Source: Daphnia pulex (lineage: Eukaryota > Arthropoda > Branchiopoda > Diplostraca > Daphniidae). Taken from it: a stretch of DNA of 64,000 bases. Below the pieces are notes generated by a model. The model saw only the letters and a program-made list of their open reading frames with translations, had not been told where the DNA came from and searched no databases. This document shows, in pieces, positions 9,957 through 23,300 of the stretch (within the stretch, counting starts at the first letter, position 1; each line of letters opens with the position of its first letter). Location of the stretch: positions 4,858,501 to 4,922,500 of the forward strand of contig NC_060028.1 of the NCBI RefSeq assembly GCF_021134715.1, written 5' to 3'. Position numbers and translations under genes: made by a program.

Positions 9957-10812
9957 ATTCTTCGTTTATTTGCGACTGATCCGTCGCATATTCCTGAGTG
10001 TCTGGCGCTCTGCTGAGCGTATTTGCCAGAACGAGTTCCTTCCCGGGCTTGTAGACGAGTTGATAACTGTAAACCTGCAGCTGTAGTCGCATTCGCTGGA
10101 TTCGGGGGGAACACAATCCAATTGGCTTATCCACCAATCCAACCAGGGGCTTGTGATCAGTTTCTACTGCCACCTGATTTCCGTAGACGTAATGATGGAA
10201 GTGTGTCATGCTGAACTGCACTGCTAACAACTCCTTTTCGATTTGGGCATAGCGACGTTGTGTGTCCGTCAATAACCGGGACGCGAACTCAATGGGTTGA
10301 CCGGCTTGCAGCAGTACAGCTCCAAGGCCATATAAGGGGACGCGTCGACTGAGACCGTCACCGGCAACTTCGGATCAAATAAGCGCAAGATGGGCGCTGT
10401 ACTCACAAGTTCTTTGACGGATTGTAAAATGAGGGCGCTGCTGCTGTTCCACACCCACTCAACGTCACTTTTTAACAAATCACGCAACGGTTTAGTTAGA
10501 GGTGACAAGTGTTCACAAAACTTTGATAAATAGTTCACCATTCCTAACAGCCGCTGTAATTCTTCTTTGGAACTCGGTTCTTTGAACGCCTTAATGGCAC
10601 TTACTTTGGCGGGATCCGGCTTTAATTTTTGAAAAGAGATTACATGACCGATCCATGGGTCTCAGGGAGGAGAAACTTGCACTTACTAGCATTAAGCTTG
10701 AGGTTCACTTTTACACAGCGATCAAATACTGCTGCCAAACGCTGGTCGTGTTCTGCTCGAGTCTCTCCCCACACGAAAAAATCGTCTAAATAATAATAAT
10801 ACTGCGATCCGT
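9877..10812 (-). pseudogene. Gypsy pol remnant: RT C-terminus and RNase H
   Basis: Reading down from 10808, the minus strand gives Tyr-Tyr-Tyr-Tyr-Leu-Asp-Asp-Phe-Phe-Val-Trp-Gly-Glu, which contains the RT catalytic aspartate pair (Leu-Asp-Asp at about 10781-10789). Next come the RT connection at about 10541 (MVNYLSKFCEHLSPLTKPL) and the RNase H segment with SVDASPY, EKELLAV, ETDHKPL and an ANTLSRAP end. A frameshift lies near 10335, between SVDASPY and the segment before TDTQRRYAQIEKELL, and a stop lies near the M-x-Y-L region. The enzyme would copy element RNA into DNA. The N-terminal half of RT is absent. Confidence 0.8.
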
Positions 10813-11489
10813 CCTAAGGACGTAAAAATTAGACGTCCATTTGACAACAAAAAATTGAAATCCAATGGATATCCCTAGTAGCCTAGTTCCCAAAAAAGGG
10901 ACGATACGTCGTTTGGACGAAGGGACTAACCTTGGATATTTTATGGGTATCATGTGCTAGCAGGGAGGGGGGGGGGGGTAAAAAGTATGCCACAAATTTC
11001 GAAGGAAATCTTTTTATAACCTACGAGAAATTCTGACATTCAAATAAATATGACGTATATTTATTGGTACTGTAAGGTTTTTGCCAGTGTTTTACTTCTT
11101 TACTATTATGTTACAGAGCGAGTCTTAACTAAAGGAAGAAGCGACTAACAACCAAGTGCATTTTATCCTAAGACCCCTTCCAAGGGAACTAGTAACAGCT
11201 AGCATACCCGCGCGTGAACAAGGAAGGGCACGGAAACCGTAGTGCGAAATTGAGGTCGTGGTGGTGTCCCAACAGATGCGCTTAGCGGTGTTGATCTGAC
11301 TTGTTGGTTGCACTCCTTCCCAGTGCGTCCGTCCTTTAAACTGCGCGTATGTGCCTTGGGTAAGTGTAGGTACGCCACTTACTGGCCGTTGTTGCTGTCG
11401 CCCTCCTGTGGCTAGAACCAGCGACTACTACTTGATACTTCGATACTTGATACACCAAGTAAATTCCCAGATACTTTAAGTTCTTGGAA

Positions 11490-11661
11490 AAACGACGTTC
11501 TATGTACTCGATAGAGTTGATCAGTTCTTCCTCCGCTAGAAATTCGCGGATGTAAGCATAGCTTCTTTAAATTGCTTTAGAAAATCCCGCTAGAAAATAG
11601 CAAAAATAGCAAGGTGCTGGGTTGAGGTGCTACTTATGGCACTAACAGCGTGCCACAATTT
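11490..11661 (+). repeat. Dispersed repeat, copy A
   Basis: Sequence around ACTCGAT, CTCCGC, AGCTT, AAATAGCAA and GGGTTGAGG, then GGTGCTACTTATGGCACTAA, recurs in the same order and orientation at 12301-12475 with indels. The pair is about 800 bases apart. It may be two copies of one decayed transposon or a segmental duplication. No coding content was recognised. Confidence 0.5.
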
Positions 11662-12300
11662 AATTCTTATTTGGTTTACAAAATGCTAGGCAAGAATTAA
11701 AATTACGATCCATCAAAACCATATAAGAATAGGGTAATCAAAATAAATGCGATCCACGACTCAAGTAAACCGAAATCCCGGCGCGCCTTTTAGATCTACA
11801 GACATCAAATAGGCCCTCAAATCTAGTCAAAATGAAGGCTAAGAGATAAGAGCTTCTGCTCGTTTCCGCAAGGAACGCGGAGGAGACTACAGCAAAATTG
11901 CTTCTAGGCTGGGAGGGAAAAAGACTAATAATGAGCTTTCCACAAAATTCGACATATCTCGATCAATAAAGTCCGGAAAGGAAATTCCTTTCGGATTTCG
12001 ATAGTCGAGACACCATTTAACATTCTCATCAATTAGTTTTTCCTATAGCTCCCCGTGGGGACAAGGTTATAATTTTTTGATAATTTTAAGGCCTTCTCCG
12101 GATCCCGGATTTAGATCTGGAAAGGTTCGCTGGGATTTTGGTCTACTTGAATGTTGGATCGATAGTTAAAAAGTAAAATTTTCCCGGCGTAAGTGAAAAA
12201 CTGAACGTGAAATTAATATTCAACAAAGCAGATCATTAGCGAGATTAATCGTGATTCCCGATTTTAATTAAACAGGCACTAGCGTGACATGAGAGGGAGA

Positions 12301-12475
12301 AACGCCGCTCTATTCACTCGATGTGGTCGCTTAGATCTCCCTCCGCCAGATGCCAGCACAGCTTGTTTTAAATAGCTAAAAAAAAATATAGCGCTGGAAA
12401 ATAGCAAGGTAGAGGGTTGAGGTAGAGATTGAGGTGCTACTTATAACTTATGGCACTAAAAACGTGCTAAACTTC
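12301..12475 (+). repeat. Dispersed repeat, copy B
   Basis: This is the second, diverged copy of the unit at 11490-11661. It has an inserted A-rich stretch and a partial internal duplication (GGTTGAGGTAGAGATTGAGG) before the shared GTGCTACTTAT...GGCACTAA segment. Confidence 0.5.
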
Positions 12476-14187
12476 TTAGTATTTAAATTGAAACTTGCCT
12501 TTTATTCCTAAATGATTTTGAAATTCCTTAACAAATAGCTAGATTTTACAAAGGAACATATCCGTTAGGTTAATAGAGGATATACTATAATGATAATCCA
12601 TCCTGTTTTACCACATAGTGGTTTACCAAATACCAACATCAAAAGTAAAGAAGTATTAGTTCACAGCTAAACTTACTGCGTAATCTAGATGGAATTTGTA
12701 TGAATTGATAAGTTCAACATTATGATTATAAAATATTGCAATTGAATACTAAACAAAAAAAATCAATATAAAAATAAGAACCTGCAAACCACAAATGTGG
12801 TCAGCCACTTAGAATTTCCTTATAAATGCTCTCCGTATAATAGGTTTGTTCAAATGACTGCTTAATAATTAGAATGAATTACTATTACATATAAAAAGAC
12901 TTGTTTTTATTTTAAAGAAACATTTTTCTTTCATTGACTTACATTTGTATTCCTAAAAGTAGTTTTACACAAGATAAAACATTTTAAAATCTAGATCTGT
13001 ACCGCTAAATAATGAATATATGGATTGGGTTGTTAATCGGCCTTATTCAGTAGTAGCGGTAGTACGCACAGATAGTATAATTTAGATTCTCGTTGGAAGT
13101 GTTGCTATAGCAATCAACCATGAAATAATACTTCATATTAACCTTAAGAAATAACCCTCATTCAATATTATTACATAGTGATGAAAACGGGAGTAATTAG
13201 CAAACGCCACCTTGGGTGAAAAATCAATCAGTACACTATTGGACATCCCAGTTCCCTTTAACTTCCTTTTTTGTGTGTAGCAGTAATAAGGTACAACAAG
13301 TAGGTTCTGTTTGCGTATAGGACGTACGTGTGAGTTGTTTATTTGAGTAAAATCTAAAATGTATGCGAACTGAAATTAATTCTAACCAAATGTGCTACAC
13401 GCAAGGAGCGACGCTCTTCGCAAAAGAAAAACATGGTTGAGCTCCCTCTGATGCGCGCTTACGAAGCATTGCGATGTTTCATCTCCTTTCCTACAGCTAT
13501 CACTTTGTGGACTAGAGAAAATAAGTCAGAACTGATGGTGTGAGAAACATTTCTTTCTTCTTGTAAATCAGTGCCAAGGGGATGCGGCCGAGGGGCCGAG
13601 ACACCGTTACACAGGAAGACTAGGAATAAAAGTATGACGCCTACGCCTACAGTTGCCTCCTCCCACGTTTGAGCCAATCACATGCCGTCGTTGGCCTGAA
13701 TGGCTGTTTTCGGAATAGACGGAATTTAACTCCGCCCGGTCTTCTACCATCACTGCAGAAGCCCTTCGTGCGATCGTTGAATGAGGCGTGTCTGAGAATG
13801 GGAGAAGGGCGGAGCTTGTGTCGAAGAGCACCAAGGACAACAAACACTGTATGTGTGCTGGTAGACTGTAGTCAATCGACAACGGTCTCGATCAGTGCAT
13901 GTGGCTAGACAATACTTGCGCCCAGTTTCGTCAGTATTGCTGCGTTCATAGGTGCGATTTGCTTTGATTTGAAAATTTAAACGCCGTGAGATATTTGAAG
14001 AACAGTGCTACAGTGTGGAAGAACTCTCTCAGAGAGAACTCTCACAGTCGAATTTTCATCTTTTCGAGAGAGGATTGAATGGTTACTGGCCCATCTTGAA
14101 GTCGTCATTATTCACACGTGCAGCAAGCATCGCGTGATTATAGGCATTGTTGCCGGCTCACAAAGGAGAGAACGAAAAACATTCAAG

Positions 14188-14360
14188 ATGATCATGACGT
14201 GCGCTGGTTGTGATCGAGCCATTTTGGACAAGTTTCTTCTAACTGTTTTGGATCGTACGTGGCACGCCGAGTGTGTTCGATGTGCCGATTGCCGCAATAT
14301 TCTTGCGGAACGCTGCTTCTCCAGAGATGGAAAACTGTACTGCAGAACCGACTTTTTTAG
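14188..14360 (+). CDS. Lim1: Lim1 coding exon 1 (LIM domain 1)
   Basis: The exon encodes residues 1-57 plus two bases and covers the first LIM domain, with [15 protein letters not shown] and [10 protein letters not shown]. The start context is TTCAAGATG. A second ATG six bases later (14194) is an alternative start. The donor GTAAAC at 14361 leaves phase 2. In-frame sequence upstream to 13999 is open but has no ATG. Confidence 0.95.
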
Positions 14361-17300
14361 GTAAACTAAACAGCTAAATATTTAAAATAGGTTGTTAAAT
14401 CACAAAACGAGAATCCCAGTCCAAACGCGCTAAATTCAGGCATTATTATTATCATCACTTTCTTTGCATTCCGTTAATGAGTTGATCGAGAAAGCACAAA
14501 TCAAATTTGCGACTGAGATAAAAACGCTGCAGTCATGCAGTGTCACTTTGTATCTAATAGTACGAACAAGAATAAGGCTGAGGGAAACCCTTGTCGGTTG
14601 ATGTGCAACTTGACTCCAATCCATTGCAGTCCTAGCGTAATGAGATCCGACACAAGGTTCTGGAACGTCACGTTTCATTAATCGCTATGTTAAATCACCT
14701 TTTCCGTTTTGTCCGCTATATAGCGTTGCACTATTATGTAAAATCCTTCGTTCTTTCCAAATATGTTTTAGTTTTATGTCTTTTTTTACACGATATAAAA
14801 GATTTCCTTTCTACACAAGCATAAAATTGGATGAATTTTGAACATAGCCTTAAACGATGAAAGTCTTGTCTCTCAATCCCCATGCTGAAAAATTGTCGGC
14901 CTAAAAAAAGCATTCGCTTATTACGGAACGCCGAATTAGAATAACTTCATCTAGCATTTGAATATGATACTACACTCTATCTATTTGGGGTATTAAGACC
15001 CGTCAGTAGCCTAATTGTTTTCCAGATCTCATAGAGTATACCGTAAATAAATATTCATGCGACGTCCTCTTTAGGCCTGAAAATAATAAAAAGAAATTAG
15101 TTGACAAGAGTCAAGAGGCTTATGTTACACGGATACTTGTATATCACTATCGCAATTTATTTTGGGATTTGATGCAAAGTTCTTTGCTGGAAAGAATGTA
15201 TACCTTCCAATAGTTTATTAGATTCGCATTTATGCTGATTTTTGCGTGCATAGCAAACAGAATCATTAATAGCAAATCTTCGATGACAGAATCTGACCAT
15301 GAAAACACTAGCAACTTTTCGATTTTTATATTTACTATTTTACCCATTTATGGTTCAAGAGTTAGGGTTTTCATATTAAACACATGCGGGTCACAATAAA
15401 ATCGCTGCATTTATTTTGGCTAATGTTTCGTTTTGCTGTTTGATTGTTTTGTTAAAACATACCTGCATTTGATTATTAGGAGGTACGGTACAAAGTGTGG
15501 TGGTTGCGGCCAGGGTCTCTCACCGACGGATTTGGTGAGAAAGGCCCGAGATAAAGTTTACCACCTACGATGCTTCACCTGCGCTCTGTGTCGGCGACAG
15601 TTATCTACCGGAGAAGAACTCTACCTTCTTGACGATGCCCGTTTCCTCTGCAAGGAGGATTTTATCCGAGGAAAAGCTGCTCCTGGTAAGCAACCATTCA
15701 TTTATTTTTCATCGAACTATTGGCTCATGTACGTTGGGATAACAGTGCACATTCGAATCATACTTAAACTCAAGTGGACAAGCGTGGACAAGGTTTTTAG
15801 TTATGCGTTGCAAGTGTCTAAATTTCCACAACACATGGTCCCAACTGCTGGTACCTGGAACTTTCATTTCGCTTGTGTTTCGATTGACACAACTGTTTCA
15901 CTCGTTTTTTTTTATGTATCGCTTCCGAATAATATTGACTCGGTACCTTCTCTGCGAAAATGCTGATTGGCAGGTGCACTTTCCCTTGATCTACTGTATA
16001 AGTTGGGGGTTGGAAGAGGGTGTCCAGATGATGGAATAACAACGAAACACAGGTCAAATTTTGAAAGAAGCCAGGAGGGTAAAAAAATAAAATAAAAATA
16101 TGGACGAGACCATACAGTGTACTTAGTCTCACCTTATAATTGTAGTACATATATGTGTGCTGCAGGACAAAATCGATTTTTAACCCCCTCACTCTAAACT
16201 CTTTTCTGTTGTTGACAAGCTGTTATTATTCACACGGCTGAGCGTCATCCAGCGAATATAACCTCCCTCTCATCGCCTATTTGTGGGAGGGCTGATGAAG
16301 ATGGGTTTAACTTCAACCGCGTTCAGCACCAAGTAGTTTACTATTTGTCTAACCTGCTGCTATCTGAGTTCTCTTGTTTTCAAGTTTTAACTTTTCCGTT
16401 TTGACGCCATCTACTTTACCTTTAGAAAGCTCCCTTTACGAGTTAGTACCGATTAAACTTAGTGCAATTCTAGTTAATAAAGTATAAAAATTGTATCAGC
16501 AAGTGAGAAACGATTGAAAATCCGGGGCACAGTTTTAAACAAAAACCAACGAAAAATTTATGAGACGAAGTGTAAAAAATTTTCTTTGGATGATTTCGTA
16601 TTACTCTGTCGCTCACCATGCATTAGTATTTTGTTCACCGACAGAAATACCTGGCGCTGTATAGTATATTGTGTAAAATATTTTTCGAGATGTGAAAAAA
16701 ATGCTTAAGCATCGTGGCGAGGTGGGTTTAACGAAGCACAGGATATTTGATCCACCATCACATAGCAAAAGTCTGCCCATTACAAAGGCGACCCGCTGCG
16801 CTTTTCGGGAAGCCCTCAAATGCTGAAGCTGCAACATACTTCTGCCCCTCTTTTTTCTGTTCTTCTGTTTCTTTTATCTCCTGTTTTCATTCTCCCTTAA
16901 TATTTTTTTTTTCTCCGATCAAGTCTGGCCCGTTTTGTCTTGTTGTTTTTTTTTGTGTGTGTGTGTGTGTGTGTGACCTGTGTGTGTGTGGTGGGTTGTG
17001 TGCTGTGCATTCACCAGCAAGAAATGACTTGCGCCGGGGTATCAAGACAAAAGCGTAGAAAGCCAAATTTCGTAGTATGGAATGTATTACATATAAACGT
17101 TAGCAGCGTATGGCCACCGTCGCTATTTCAAGGTGTAAAGAGTTGAACCCCTTAAAGAATAAAGGTTAATTTTTTTAATTCCAAGATTGCAAAGCTCGGT
17201 CGAACATTTTATTGGGCTAAGAAAAAACCATAACTAGCTGCCGTCATAAAATGTGTCTGGTAAAACTTGGTGGTGTTCATGTATCTTCTCGAGCAACGTT

Positions 17301-20300
17301 AATTTTACCTCACCCCCATTGTATCTGAACCGCTTGTAGTTGCGACTATAAGAGAAATCCAAAAGGATCGAAAATCGAAAGCAGCGTTGTTCTAGAATCA
17401 CAATTTAACGTGCATAAATGCATGTTTTATTGATGCCATAGGTGAATAGAAAAGGTGAAAAAAATGCGCGTATTGTGACGGTGAATAATAACGAAAACCC
17501 TGTGGGATGGTGAATCGAATATGCCATGTAATGGTGCCGTTGCAGTGGGGCAGCAGTTGTTGGGTGGATCTTGTTTGTTACTATTTTAAAGGCTTCACGT
17601 GCCGAAAGCCGACAGTGAGTGTGCTTTTGTTACAAAAATACGTTGAAGTACATAGCATTCTTTAGATTTTTATTTTCTTTTTTAAACTGTTGCTGGCCGT
17701 CTTTTATTCGTTTCACCTGCATCGACTTTCGTGCTATCTAGAACTTGCCTCAAAAAATTGACATAACGTTCAAAAGACTTTATTTAATTCACTTTCCTTT
17801 TGTTTTTATGTTTCGGAAGTCGGAGGTAAGTGAGCCTAGTCGCGTAGACTTGCGAAAAGACCTCTGTCAGAACATATAATGTTAGCTACTGTTGTGCTAT
17901 CGTGGTACAATATAGCATATAGGGTAGATAATAAAAGACGAAACATCGCCACGTTCGACTAAACTAAAGAACGGATAAAATAACTGATTTAGGTTATTTA
18001 TGAACTGCTTCGGTTTCTTGGAGATACGAATGGGAGTTGAATTCGAGTGGTTTTGTTTTAATCTCCTGCTGCTTTGAGGGAGAAACATTGGGAGAAACTC
18101 CAACGGCAGCATATTCTAAAGAACGTTTGAAACAAAAGAGATGGATAGCGTGTCAATGAAAGACAATTCCGGGGTCGAGATGCGCAGCATCTGAAGGTGT
18201 CGAGTTTCTTCTAGCGCGTTCACTATATTCCCTTCTGGATCCCCTATGAAGGGAGACTCGTATAATTTGTTTTTTTATTTTTTTTTTATTTTTTTCCTAA
18301 GCTAAGCCTCGTACACCAGTGTATGAATCATCGACGATGATGGAAGACAGTATTCAAAACGATTCGCTTGTTTTGATGGTAACTTTTCTTGGCTGGCACA
18401 GGAGAAACTATGCTGATGATAACTTTCTTCCGAGTGAAGAAACAAGGGGAAAAACAAGAAAAAGGGGGGAAGAAAAAAAAAGGAAACCAAAAAGAAAAAG
18501 AAAAAAAAAGAAATAGAAGAAGAAGAAGAAAAAAGGGAGGTCAAAGAGATGGTATTCTTTGGCGGGTAACACTGTACATCATGAGAGTCTGGCTTGGTCG
18601 GCGGTTGGCTGCTGCTGACGGGGCCACGGAGAGGGGTCAAACATTGACCGGAGAGAGCCGAGCCCGACGAGAGTCTGTTGTGTATACCGACGGGTCCGTA
18701 TATAGGACCGGGGTAGATACAAGACCCCCGACCGCGGCTAGCAAAGTGGCCACGGCCAGTCGAAACCCCCCCGCTGCTCTCCACCTTGGAAACAGCAAGA
18801 AGAAGAAGAAGAAGAAGAAGCGGGAGTATATATCTACAGCAAGCGATGATTTTTCCTTTCTTTTTTTTTTCAGAGTTCTCAAAAAGTGAGGAAGATAGGG
18901 AGAAGTTGAGGGTAAGAACTAAGAAGCGAATAAGTAAGAGCCCCAAACTCATCATCTCATGCAACTGCTGCAGTTTACTCTGAATCTCAACTCGACAGCA
19001 GTCGATAGACAAAAGAAAAATCCCCCTTTCAAGCCTCTTTACATCTCTCCAGCAGTCCTCAGGTTAATTTCTTCAGGAAAGAAAAACAAAAAAAAAAATA
19101 GAAAGAAGTAAAAGAATAGGGAAAACAAGAGAGGAATAAAGCCATGTGAATAAAGGCTTTGGGCTGGGAGACTCATGAGAAAATGAATTCGTTTAAGACT
19201 ATACATAGACGAAGAAGGAAAATGGGAATTTCAGGAAAGCGAAAGGGACTTGCATGTATATAATATCTAAAAATATTCTTAGAAGAAGAGAACAAATGTT
19301 TTCAGTTCTGTTGACAATTTTTACATTTATAATTTGAACTCATTATTTGCCAAAGTGAAGTTGCCGTCGAATCGGTGAAAAACGAATAATCCGCGGCCTA
19401 AAACGTCTGGCAGACGGCAGGTTGTGTGCACCAGTTTCCGCCCTATGCATCACGGCAGACGTCGGCCAACGAGCTATAAGAATCAAGTGGAAACGACAAA
19501 AAAAGGGTCAAACCGAACCAAATACTGAAAAAGATGGATGGTTTGGTAGGAGGACGGTCCAGCGCGGTCGGCTTTTTTGCCTTTGACATACGTATATGCG
19601 CCCAGCTCTGTAGTGAACTGGCCGGTTTCCAATTACCGTTGACTGTATAGCGTAGCCTGTAGACAGTGTCTATATAGCTAGGACGCATTGAAGTAGTCAA
19701 TTCGAACACTGCCGTGAGGAATGTAACCTTGGTGATTGGTCACGCTAAGTAGGTGTATACTGCTGCCAGTGGACAAGAATGAATGTTCATTGCTCCCGTA
19801 TTCTTGGCTCTCATTGCCCCAAGTCGATCGGCGTTCCCTGTTTGTCTTTGCACCAGAGAACTATTATGATGAATAAATATTCACGCATGCACAGTATTAT
19901 TATTCTTATTCTACTTTTATGTTGCTTGGGATGAAATGAAAGCAGCAACCAGTTTGTGAGAACGCCAGGCGTTGGCGTATTGAGCAGCTAGATCGAGCGG
20001 CGCCTATGATATCTGTTATTCCAAAATTGACTATACTGCACATATAGAATATGGAATAGAAAATATAGGAGCCAAAGAGGGCAGCCAACAGCAGCAAGCC
20101 GACGGGTTGCTCTTGTCTGTGCCATGCTGGGCGACAAGTGGCCGCAGGTCGGAGGTCAACGGTGTTTCGTGCCGTGACAACATGCAGCGATCATCTTCCT
20201 TCGGGAAAAAAGAAACTGAACATGAGGAGAGAACAGAGAGAAGGGACGAAGGGACCACAGGTTTTTCTTTCTTCTTTTTCTTTCTTTTTGATGGTCGTCC

Positions 20301-23300
20301 TTTTCTTTGTCTATTGTTATATGCTATTGCCTATTCGCTGTGCTGGTCTTTCTCCCGTCTCCCCATTCTATAGCCACCACTGGGCTAGCTCTCTTATGCC
20401 TTTTTGCCTTTGGTCTCCCATTGTGCTGCCATTTCCAACCGTGTCTCTACCGTGGGCATAATCATCTTTCGGGTTCATAACACAGCTTCGTTCCAGCTGC
20501 TGCCTCCGCCATCCATTTGAATAAACAATTGCCACAATACCTTTGGAACATTCGACCATTTTCCACATGGCAGTCAGTCCTATAGACTCCTAATCCTATT
20601 CAGTTATATTAGTTATATCTAGAAATCATTCCGTCGTTCACGAGAAATCCTCTCATGGGAAAAGCGAACTTAAAAGTTCAACACACAAGTTTCCAACTTG
20701 AATAACTATATCGGTTCTATATTCGTGGATAGCGTGGGCAACAAACGGATATTCGTTGCCAGATTTATAAATAACCCTAGTTTTTTTGGTTTTGGTTTTG
20801 TTTTGGTTTTGTTTTGGTTTTGGTTTGATTTGGATTTTTTGGCTTTGGCTTTGTTTTGTTTTGTTTTGTTTTCGGTAGCCCCTACAGATAGGTCGATCGA
20901 GTCCCTTATAGTAGATGTAATCGACGATGTTATCGAAGCACGAAGCCATAGCATATACATAGGGAGGGAGCGAGTTAGCCGCATATAAGCTACGCCCAAA
21001 TCGGTTTCTTATACTTATACAATTCGAACACAATCGCATTCAACAGCAGTATACACTAGCTGTCAGTATGCGATAGGGACTTTAGGGAGGGACATGTACG
21101 AGCAATATATAGTAGGGCCGCTCCACAACACCAAGTTGTTCTCAATGCACCCCCCTCCCGCTCCACCAGCCCCTCTTCCAACGCCCTTTGGCACGTGGCT
21201 GAATATTTTAGCATTGCGACCTTTGACCTCACTGTATAGGCGACCAACCCTCTTTTTTTGTGTGTGTGTCGTAGCCTTCGTAGCAGCGGTGTATATACGC
21301 CAGTTACGCCACTCACCCTCGCCTTATGCCATTCTAACATTTCCCGAGTCCCGACCCGACCGACAACCGTCAACCCCCCTGGTTCCTCCCTCGAATAACC
21401 ACGTAGGGCCGGCGACAGCCAACAAAAGATTGAGTCTGTACACAACACGGGACAGAGCGTAGCATGAAAACTGGCGGGCGGTGTGCACAATGAGCTGTAT
21501 CTAGATAAATAAATGGTTTGCGGTCCCACTTCATGAAAAAGTCATAAGCCTACTTTGGAGCTACGGGGAGGTGGGCAAATTAGGACTTGACAAACTGCTC
21601 TGCAGAGCATATTAGGTCTACTTCTAGTCTTCTACTATACACCAGCATTCTACCCCACCACGGCCGAACGACATCAGCTCGCTCGACCGAAAAGACACGA
21701 ATCTCTCTGACTTAATCATGACACCCTTTAAACAGCGGCCTATAACAGTCGAACGCAACGCGTTAATAAGAAATGAACGCGCTCCAATGACCACACGTAT
21801 AGACATTTTGATTTTCTCCATTGGAATTATATACATCCATCCGAGACAAGGCCCAAGCTAGCGCTATAGTTGATGTGTATAATATATGCAAATGGGTAAG
21901 ACGTGTAATTATTGACAAACTCCCCGCAAACTCCCTTTGTAGAAAATTTCAGAAGAAAATGTTGGAAATTCGAAACAGAATGTACATAAGGGTTGTGTAT
22001 TGTAGAGATATAGGCCGACAGCGCGGAAGCCGTCGCTTATTTACCACACCAAATCCCCCAATTGAGATTTTTACATTTTTACACTGGTTCTCGTCTGTGC
22101 CTCAAAAAGATCGTCTATACTTCTTTCTAACCCGTGAATATAGCGTGGCTCAATACACTCCCAAATTATCGCCTTTTGTTCTTTTTCAAACACTATAGGA
22201 GAATAATGGCTATGAATCTTGTTTGCTTTTGACTTTGGTCCAACAAAAGAAAGTTTAAAAAGAGGGGGGGGGGACGGCATGAATTCCTCAATGCAAATGA
22301 ACAAGGGAAACACCATCAAGAGCTTCTACACAGACTAAGACGGGGCAAAAGAAAAAAAAGGCGACCACCATTCTCGACGTGAACACGATGTAATACATGC
22401 AGGAGTAGATGTTGTTTCTGTCAAAAGATCTGTGGGTCTATCTCTATACATATGGGTGAGCAGGTCGTTATGACTACCTGCTGATGGGACAACAGCATGT
22501 AACACTGCGTTACATCCCTTACATCTCCTGAAAGAAAAAAGAAAACACGTTTGTAAGAATTTCTTTCAACGTGCGACGGCCAAGACGGCCAAGACTTTGT
22601 CTGGGCGTACACCAAACATTCTGCTGTATGGAAGATCAAGTCGTGTCTAGTCACATATGTATAATATAGGCCTATGTAAGAAAAAGAAAACCAAGTCTAA
22701 AGACCCGTATAATAATAATAATACTCTCCACTCCGTGCTGTCTTTGATATGTTGTTGACGTGGAAATCATCGAAATCATGAGAGGCAATAGTCAGCGGAC
22801 CATACGAGTCCCATATCTACGTTGGCGTGTTATTGTTCAAGCGAAAATCGGGGGGCTTTCGAAACGGCTTTTGAAACAGAGCCGCGCTCGCTTATAATAT
22901 ATATTTTAGAGTTTGATTTCCTTTTCGTTTGTCTTGTTTCTTCTTCTTCTTTCCTTATTTCATCTTGAGAGAGAGAGAGAGAGACAGCACAGAAGGTGGG
23001 GGGGGGGGGGGGGGAGAGAGACAGAAGAAGAAGAAAAAAAAATAACGAAAAGATGACCGTGCGCCGACAACAGGACTTCAACAGTGACCTCCTGCTGGGC
23101 TGACATGCGTCCATCATTGTGAACTTTGACCCTCCCCCTTTCCCCTCCCTCTCTCCTTTTCTCCTCTTGTTCTCCTCCCTTTTTGCCGACTCTCCCTCCC
23201 CCCCCCCCCTTCGAGTTTTCTTTATTCTATACCACTGACAATGGCTTTTTTTTTATTCTTCTTCTTCTTTTGTTGGCTTGTGGATTCATCATCTATATAC

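Larger units (their letters stand above)
7933..10812 (-). mobile_element. 5'-truncated Ty3/gypsy-type LTR retrotransposon
   Basis: On the minus strand the order is the end of reverse transcriptase, RNase H, integrase with zinc finger and DDE core, and a Pro-rich tail, then a polypurine tract and a TGTTG LTR start at 7933. RT-RNase H-integrase order is that of Ty3/gypsy rather than Ty1/copia. The element is cut off at about 10812, immediately before the Tyr-rich stretch leading into LDD, so gag, protease, most of RT and the 5' LTR are missing. At least two frameshifts and one premature stop show it is inactive. The 3' LTR continues below 7933, but its other end could not be placed. Confidence 0.8.
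10813..13995. other. Non-coding stretch upstream of Lim1
   Basis: No gene can be supported here. It begins with a small hairpin (GGACGT at 10818-10823, ACGTCC at 10833-10838) exactly where the gypsy element is cut. It contains a run of twelve or more G near 10966-10978, a near-palindrome TCCGGAAAGGAAATTCCTTT at 11972, and the repeat pair described separately. Part of 13459-13900 is less AT-rich and could be 5' untranslated or promoter DNA of Lim1. No TATA box was convincing. TCAGT words at 13892 and 13931 resemble arthropod initiators, but no downstream element was found. Confidence 0.4.

Noticed and set aside
13459..13677. Minus-strand 72-codon frame with a signal-peptide-like hydrophobic start, just upstream of Lim1
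   Set aside because: It begins with TTG directly after an in-frame stop, and no ATG or splice acceptor can supply a start. The hydrophobic stretch is probably chance.
14005..14187. In-frame N-terminal extension of Lim1
   Set aside because: The upstream start is GTG, an in-frame stop lies at 13996-13998, and family members begin just before the first LIM cysteine.
18302..19012. Minus-strand frame of 236 codons
   Set aside because: It is built from purine/pyrimidine tracts translated as Phe, Leu and Ser runs, lies in Lim1 intron 2 and shows no domain.
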